Assembly: GCA_963669155.1 (NCBI GenBank)
Contig: OZ022587.1
Span: 1,753,808-1,817,807 of the forward strand
DNA from: Arbacia lixula
Taxonomy: Eukaryota > Echinodermata > Echinoidea > Arbacioida > Arbaciidae
Direction: 5' to 3'
Length of the DNA stretch: 64,000 bases
The notes beneath the pieces are model-generated. The model saw only the letters and a list, made by a program, of their open reading frames with translations, searched no databases and was not told the origin of the DNA. Shown here one piece after another: positions 58,901 through 64,000 of this stretch (the stretch's first letter is position 1; each line of letters starts with the position of its first letter). The translations under genes were made by a program, and so were the position numbers.

Positions 58901-61900
58901 GATTCACTTGATATAAATATTACTATTACTCCCCCCCCCCCCCCTTTGAGTTCAACTTCAAGTTCAAGTTTATTTATTTCAACACTTACTTAAAGAAAAA
59001 AAATCATAATATATACATGAACAGGTTCATGACATAAACATATTAAAACAAGTTAGCAAACACAAATATAACAAATTAAAGAAGTGTTCCTTACGAGGGG
59101 TGGGCTTTAAATAAGGTAATGCCTTCATGCCTACTCCACAACACTTCTTTAGTTTTGTGTATTTGTGTTTGGTAAATGTTACAATCGTTGTTTGTCATAT
59201 TCCCCTTGATTTGTGTATTTTAATGCTTATTTTTAAGTCATTGATGATATAAATGAACTTGAACCTCATATAGAACAATATCTCAGATAAAAAAAATGTG
59301 TTCGCTTTGTACACATTTAAGAATCAATGTATTTTGATAGAGCAACATTAACATGATCATATTAGTGCAAATTCAACTTTCTGTGTACTTTCGTGGAAAA
59401 AAGTAGGTCAAAAGTAGGGAGGGGAGGGGGGGGGGGGAGAAAATGATGATATTGATGTTGATATGAAGTGAATCATTAATTGATAATTTACTTAGACTGT
59501 ATTTCACTGGTGACGACAACAATGGAGCAAAGCTCACATAGGCTCACGCATTAAAATGCTTGATGCAACCAGAATACAACAAAACTTGACTACTATATCT
59601 TTATACTATTTTTGTCCATCTATATAACTACCCCTACATGCATTCGACTAGGTGTGAGTTTGTACAGTCATTTCAATAGTGGAAGAAACGAGTTTTGTAC
59701 ATAAAGGATAACAACTGTATCGTGATTGGAATATATTGCATAGAGATAGATATGTTAGCAGACAAGCCACGGACATGAAGACAACTTGTGGTGATTAGCT
59801 CGTGATTAATTAGAAATGTTTACCCGACACAGCACTTGTTTGCTGACAGCTTTCAGGTGACGAAGGAGCAGCCGTGGTCGCTGTGAAATCGAGAAAAACA
59901 TAAGCAACCAGAAAAATCGTTTTGAAAACAAAACAAAATCAGGTCAATTCTGTGGATGTGTACAGGCAATGCAAATGTTGAGAAAACGAGTTTTGTACAT
60001 AGAACCAACAAAAATATTCTCCAATTTGGGGGTCCACCAGACACGGGCTGACTCAAAATGGCAAGAAATATCGACGAATGTAATAAGTAACATTTGACTG
60101 GTACATTTTCTCACATCATATGAGGTATCATATCAAAGAAAGGAAAATGTACTAAAAGATGGTAGCACATTTGTTGGCCTTAGGGTGATTTTCATAAGAA
60201 TTTTGGGTAAAGAATCTCATTTTTCTATGTTCTATCTGAAATATTTAACTTTTATGACATCACAATTTTGTTCATATTTCAAAAACTCTATTCATTCATG
60301 AGCTGGAACTTTTCAATAAAATGTGCAAACATATAGTTTATACAATATGAACAATTAATGACAGTCTCTCAATCTATTTAGATTTGTCAGCTTTGACAGT
60401 TTGAAATGATTAAAGGTCAATACATATACAAATGCAAAAGATATGAAAATCTAAAGACTTGTAAATTCCTGCAGCCCTACTAATGTTGAAAACTTTACTT
60501 TTTGGGAATATAGAAATACAAATTATGAAGAAATTTTACTTTCTATTTCTGCTGAGAATATAAACCTACCAACAGTAGTTGTTGTTGGTGAACCGGGTCC
60601 ACTTGTGCTCGGCTCTGCTTTGTTAGATTAGAACACAAACATATTGCAATTAGCAATGCAAATAAGATCTAGGTTTAGAAAAATAATAAGCCTTCAAATG
60701 TCAGATAGCTGATTGTATTCATGCATCAACTGGCAGGATAAGTTCTTTGTGTTTATCAATATGAGTTTCTAAATACCCTTTTTCTGGATTATAAATACTT
60801 CCAAATTAATGTGTAAAATAAACAGGGCAAACAGGAAAGGGGTAAGAAGTATTATCGTGATAGAACATGATGATTATTTCGGTTACCTTGGATGTTGTTA
60901 ATAATACAGAGCTTTATACCTCAAAGGGATGGTTCACCCTGTATATAAGTTGGCTTCAATAAAAGCAGAAACATGAAGCAAACATTATAGTGAAGCTCTG
61001 AAGAGAATCCGTCAAACGATGATAAAGTAACAATCTTTTGAAATTTAAATTTTTTAACGTCACGTGCGAGGTGCTCTGCCATATGTTGTGTATAAAAATA
61101 AACACGAATTGCTATTTTTTGTTTTTTGCACAGGTGAAAGGGTGCATTTTTTTTTAAATTTCCTATATACATTTCCTAAAAAAATTGTACATAACAAATT
61201 GGAACGCCAACCCCCCCCCCCTCTTTTTTCCCCACGTGACGTCTCAAAATCAAAACTTTTATGTTTCTTTCATGTGTCTCCTTTTATTGAGAACAATGTA
61301 ATTTCAGAGAGAACTATCCCTTTAAGAGTTCACTACGCTCAAAATATCTTCATACTTGTTTTGTCCATCCATATCACTGCCCCAGTGAGCCTTCTACATG
61401 GTGTGGATTTGTACAGTAACTACGTTGTTGAGGAAAGAAATGTTGTGCATAAAATCTCTTTTTTATATATATATTGCATAGAGATTAATAAGTAAGAAGA
61501 CAAATTACAGGGGACTTGTTGTAATTCGTTCGTGGTTATGTAGAATTGTTTACCCGACACAGTACTTGTTTGCTGACTGCTTTCAGGTGACGGAGGAGCA
61601 GCCGTGGATGCTGGGAAATCGAGAAAAATGTCAACAAAAAAATTTCGTTATGAAAACAACAAACGTCCAAACATCAAATGAAACTGTACATTGCGTATAC
61701 ACAGTTGAATATTGTAAAGCTTACCCAGGAAAATTATGAACAAGATATTGTTGAAACTGATGTGCCGTAAAATATATATATTTTTTTATGTTAACATTAC
61801 GCGATTCGTATTTGTTTGATCGCTTTGTTTTTTGTTTTTTTTCCTCGATGCTAAGGAAAGTGTTTTTTTTTAAAATATCACTTTTTTCCGAGCTAGGTGA

Positions 61901-63954
61901 TACATAAGATTAAAACCAAACAAGCATTGATAAGGTTACATTGCTATCATGCAAAAAACAAGTCTGTTAGGCAAGCCACTTACACCCTGGGTCGTAGTTG
62001 ACAGCTTCAGACCATATTATGCCCAGATCATTGCCAGCGGTGCACTTGTAGTCAGTTACATTTTCTGAGATGTCCACCAGAACAGAGTGGTCTGTTGTAG
62101 AAGAGTGAATCTGCTCAGATCCTGCGTAGATGGTGTAATTGTTGATGGCAGGATTAGCGGGGTCTACACAGCCTACAACAGGTGAGATTTGACAGGATAC
62201 ACGCAGCTTATCTCCTTCCTTGCTAGGTTCCAGAATAGCGATAGTGGCTGTATCAATCGTGGGAGCATCTGTTGGAATCATATGAAACAGTCAGCATCGG
62301 ATTGAAAAAGTTCCCAACATTTACTTTAAAGTGCTAACAGCACCATATCTTTCCTTCAAACATTATTTAGTACGGCATGTAGACTGCAAAATTGACTACA
62401 CTGATAAAATGTATCTGCCATGATGACAACTAAAATACTTCAGGGCATTAGATGTTTGATAAACACTGTACATATGTATATGTACTCTATTCCACAGTTA
62501 GTCAAATGGGAAGCGCAACATGCTTAGCATTAACATGTACCCCCCCCCCCCTCGCACCCACCCACCTTTTGCTTTCATGTTATTACAGTCGAATTTCCTT
62601 TGCATGTACATTACATCTTGTGATCTACAATTAGGCTATTTTTATTACGGGAGCTACGTTTCCCTGAGCCCCTGTGTAATGCTTAACTGCTTGCCATCTC
62701 ATACATACCGTACATGTACCATTCACAAATCAAACAACTTGGGGAGATAAAAATTACATTGAACATTTAGCTGTGCAGCAGCTGCGCTGTTGAGGCTCGT
62801 AACCACATGGCCACTGGTGGTGCACTTTAGATCCTGTCCATTCATTGTAGTGGTTGCTGTAAATGTGATTTCACTTCTTGTGTCAGACAGGTCTGGGTCG
62901 GTGTTTTTTAGGATTAGTAACAACAGGAGTCACGCCCAGTGGGATGTCGTTGAAGGTCCATGAAATGTCTAGTTGTGGTCTGCTACCAACAACGTCACAC
63001 GTGGCTGTATACTCGGTGCCAGCACGCAGTGGGTCAGTGGTTGACAACGTCATGGTGGGAGTGGAGCCAACTGTCGATATCGAGACACAACACAACATTC
63101 AGTGTCCGTGCATGTGTTTGTTCTACTAAGAAACACTTTTATCAATAATTGATATTTGAAACAACTTTCATAAACTGATGATGTTGATTCCAGCCCTTAT
63201 ATTTGCATCATTGTTTTATATTTGCATTGGTAATACACTCAGACCCCATAGAACTTCATTCCGTCTGGCGTAGAGCCTGATTTAACCCTTTGTACACTGT
63301 AAACCTTACTGTGCCAGGCAAGCTAATCCAATGTCAATTATTTTAGGATGGTCACACTTTAACTTTTTTTCGGCGTTAGAAACAAAGCTTTGAAGCTTGC
63401 TTAGATCGGAGTTTGTTAGAGATTAAGGAGAAATACATATCTCTTCTGGGAAAAATAAAAATATCTGGAGAAGTATAACTACATTGTTGAGGGTTCATTT
63501 ATTTCAACAATTATACATATTAGTTAGCCTATATCCAAGAAAACCTATGTCGAAATTAGCTTGCTCCAATTGAATTGTCACATTGCTACTTGGGCAAGTC
63601 ATTATTGCTGATGGAAACGGACTCACCCTCCACATTCAATGCATATCCTGTGATATTGGCTTGAACTAGGACGAGGCATTGGTAATATCCCTCATCCTCG
63701 ACAGTCGCTGCAGTGATGTTCAGTTTGTCTCCTGGTGGTGATGACACAAAGTTGCTGTACTTCGGATGAGCATTGGTCGTCCCTCCATTGACGACAATTT
63801 GTACAGGCCACGGCCCTATCCCATCAGTCCATATATAAGAGCCTGACTGTACAACATCTGATGGGCATCTGAGGACAACGTCTCTGCCTCTCTCTATGGC
63901 TCCTCCCTCTGGCCCAGTCACAGTCGCCGTTTGTCCTTGAATCGCTCCAATGAG
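52866..63954 (-). CDS. Gene B: Ig-domain single-pass receptor with tyrosine-kinase-like pseudokinase domain (17 exons, 5' end beyond window)
   Basis: Minus-strand exons encode three Ig-like domains, a stalk made of three small exons, a transmembrane helix, a juxtamembrane segment, a kinase-like domain and a tail ending in LYELAS. From the stalk onward the exon lengths match gene A almost exactly. Catalytic residues are lost as in gene A: VAIR for VAIK and HGA for HRD. The first visible exon (63627-63954) begins in phase 0, as does the first FN3 exon of gene A after its signal-peptide exon, so only a signal-peptide exon may be missing. An extra A in a six-A run (T run 62904-62909 on the plus strand) breaks the frame of the second Ig exon. 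This could be an assembly error or a genuine null allele. Confidence 0.85.
53483..53582 (-). CDS. Gene B exon: kinase-like alpha-H/alpha-I
   Basis: 100 nt, same length and phase as gene A exon 28. Encodes YAIMNGCWEKDPQNRSTFQQ, with the CW-DP-R signature intact. Acceptor TCGATAG, donor GTGAGC. Confidence 0.92.
54046..54142 (-). CDS. Gene B exon: kinase-like alpha-G
   Basis: 97 nt, matching gene A exon 27: ARPYPKMTDDIVQREVTQGY then KMPCPQHCGQEL. The 11 intronic bases before the exon (TCACCCGACAG) are shared with gene A. Confidence 0.92.
54482..54587 (-). CDS. Gene B exon: APE-like motif and alpha-F
   Basis: 106 nt, as in gene A. The APE motif reads SPE (RWSSPEAM) and the alpha-F motif is DIWSFGIVLWEI. 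Donor GTGAAG, acceptor AATTAG. Confidence 0.92.
55302..55403 (-). CDS. Gene B exon: degenerate catalytic loop and DYG
   Basis: 102 nt. The loop reads IIHGALCAHNVLM: HRD has become HGA, so the catalytic Asp is Ala here but Thr in gene A. KISDYGLASIY follows, with Asp of DYG kept. Confidence 0.92.
55690..55830. repeat. Piece of a dispersed repeat
   Basis: GAGGTTGCGATGGCG is shared with the left edge of the F1 element region at 31934 and, in complement, with GATCGCAACCTC at 41660. Confidence 0.45.
55963..56144 (-). CDS. Gene B exon: hinge, alpha-D and alpha-E
   Basis: 182 nt, nearly identical to gene A exon 24 (LLYELIPGGSLLTHL; WQVAKGMDFLASRK). It is among the most conserved exons between the paralogues. 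Confidence 0.93.
56290..56570. repeat. ACC/CCA-rich low-complexity tract in gene B intron
   Basis: Runs of CCACTAC/ACCACC. The gene A intron at the same position (38980-39250) is the GGT/GTG-rich complement, so this is a shared diverged intronic tract. Confidence 0.7.
56760..56864 (-). CDS. Gene B exon: kinase-like alpha-C and beta-4
   Basis: 105 nt: NIDQSSKILSKLPNHPHVV, again without Glu at the alpha-C salt-bridge position. Donor is GTACAT as in gene A. Confidence 0.9.
57061..57237 (-). CDS. Gene B exon: glycine loop and beta-3
   Basis: 177 nt. The loop is GSIGRGEFGHMWTG and the beta-3 strand is LPVAIRCVP, with the same Lys-to-Arg change as gene A. The residues before the loop differ more than the loop itself. 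Confidence 0.92.
57695..57762 (-). CDS. Gene B exon: juxtamembrane segment with YEMVQS
   Basis: 68 nt: GQDTALKGNDNQTYEMVQSS. The tyrosine motif is retained while the flanking residues vary from gene A. Confidence 0.86.
58209..58239 (-). CDS. Gene B exon: juxtamembrane micro-exon
   Basis: 31 nt: GQPAGKREKK. Recognised by match to the gene A micro-exon at 37274-37304 and by the TTTGTAG acceptor and GTAAGT donor. Confidence 0.8.
58719..58871 (-). CDS. Gene B exon: transmembrane segment
   Basis: 153 nt. SCLSPGAMAGMVVLAVLLTI then AVCINIVQFVL forms the single membrane helix; SRTWRRDRYTR is the basic stop-transfer. Three codons longer than in gene A. Confidence 0.9.
58945..59267. mobile_element. 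Foldback pair of LINE-tail-like ends
   Basis: Left GCAAACACAAATATAAC and AAAGAAGTGTT pair with AACACTTCTTT and GTATTTGTGTTTGG on the right; AAGTTCAAGTTTATTTATTT pairs with AAATGAACTTGAACC. A C run (58931-58944) adjoins. Confidence 0.75.
59824..59880 (-). CDS. Gene B exon: stalk exon, proximal copy
   Basis: 57 nt: TTAAPSSPESCQQTSAVS. It aligns with gene A exon 18 and with the distal copy at 61554-61610. About 100 bases of intron upstream (minus strand) also align with the gene A intron at 35950-36060. Confidence 0.82.
60570..60617 (-). CDS. Gene B exon: stalk mini-exon
   Basis: 48 nt, phase 1-1: a Ser/Thr/Gly/Pro-rich sequence (EPSTSGPGSPTTTTV) matching gene A exon 17 around GPGS. Confidence 0.7.
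60905..61330. mobile_element. MITE-like repeat, copy 3
   Basis: Terminal inverted repeats CAAAGGGATGGTTCACCC (left) and AACTATCCCTTTAA (right); centre with AACGTCACGTGCGAGGTGC. Lies in a gene B intron. Confidence 0.75.
61554..61610 (-). CDS. Gene B exon: stalk exon, distal copy
   Basis: 57 nt: STAAPPSPESSQQTSTVS. A duplicate of 59824-59880 including flanking intron (both share the intron string GTTTACCCGACACAG on the plus strand). Gene A has only one copy. Confidence 0.8.
61984..62268 (-). CDS. Gene B exon: Ig-like domain 3 (membrane-proximal)
   Basis: 285 nt, phase 1-1. The Ig cysteines are in KLRVSCQISP and DYKCTAGNDLG. A further Cys (VVGCVDP) may form an extra disulfide. Opening APTIDTATIAIL. 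Acceptor CCAACAG, donor GTAAGT. Confidence 0.88.
62758..63070 (-). CDS. Gene B exon: Ig-like domain 2, frame broken by one extra base
   Basis: The 5' part reads GSTPTMTLSTTDPLRAGTEY with Cys in TATCDVVG and Trp in ISWTFN. The 3' part, in another frame, reads DPDLSDTRSEITFTATTT with Cys in DLKCTTSG. The two join at a run of six A (T run 62904-62909 on the plus strand). The exon is 313 nt; 312 would fit the phase 1-1 pattern. Sequencing error or true frameshift cannot be told apart here. Confidence 0.8.
63627..63954 (-). CDS. Gene B exon: Ig-like domain 1
   Basis: 328 nt, entering in phase 0 after CTTTAG with LIGAIQGQTATVTGPEGG and leaving in phase 1. Ig cysteines are in VVLRCPSD and DEGYYQCLV; SYIWTDG holds the core Trp. 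The phase-0 start resembles the signal-peptide junction of gene A, so the next upstream exon probably carries the signal peptide. Confidence 0.87.
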
Positions 63955-64000
63955 CTAAAGAAATGAGGTGAAAAGGAGTACTTACATACATGTTGAATGG

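Overview
The window is AT-rich eukaryotic DNA with multi-exon genes, GT-AG introns of 0.1-5 kb, dense microsatellites, foldback/MITE-like elements, Penelope-like retroelements and decayed non-LTR retrotransposons. Single-pass receptors built from FN3 or Ig modules with a tyrosine-kinase-like domain, together with this repeat landscape, suggest a marine invertebrate. An echinoderm or other invertebrate deuterostome is my best guess, but the species is not determined by the sequence alone.

Two related genes dominate and face each other tail to tail. Gene A (+ strand, 7266-43729) can be assembled by eye into 29 coding exons with compatible phases (4776 nt, 1591 codons plus stop). It encodes a signal peptide, 13 FN3-like domains, a short Thr/Ser/Pro stalk, one transmembrane helix, a juxtamembrane segment with a YEMVQS motif, a complete tyrosine-kinase-like fold and a short tail. 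Gene B (- strand, 63954 down to 52866; its 5' end lies beyond the window) encodes three Ig-like domains, a longer stalk, the transmembrane helix, and the same juxtamembrane, kinase-like and tail modules. From the stalk to the 3' UTR the two genes are paralogous. Ten exons in this part have identical lengths (57, 31, 68, 177, 105, 182, 102, 106, 97 and 100 nt), and parts of the introns and the 3' UTR still align. The ectodomains are unrelated (FN3 versus Ig).

Both kinase-like domains look catalytically dead in the same way. The beta-3 lysine is Arg (VAIR), the alpha-C Glu position is not acidic, and HRD has become HGT (A) or HGA (B). The glycine loop, DYG, APE-like and DxW elements remain. They are best read as paired pseudokinase receptors that share a cytoplasmic module but sense different ligands.

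Layout: 1-7265 is repeat-rich upstream DNA (foldback element, a duplicated block, a 74-bp tandem array and a possible core promoter). 7266-43729 is gene A; its introns carry a second 74-bp array, a decayed LINE, a Penelope-like element, foldback elements and two tandem antisense tRNA-like genes with a UCA anticodon. 43730-52865 is the intergenic region between the two 3' ends, with a MITE, a Penelope-like relic and a near-perfect 46-bp-arm palindrome. 52866-63954 is gene B, which has an apparent 1-nt frameshift in its second Ig exon and a duplicated stalk exon.
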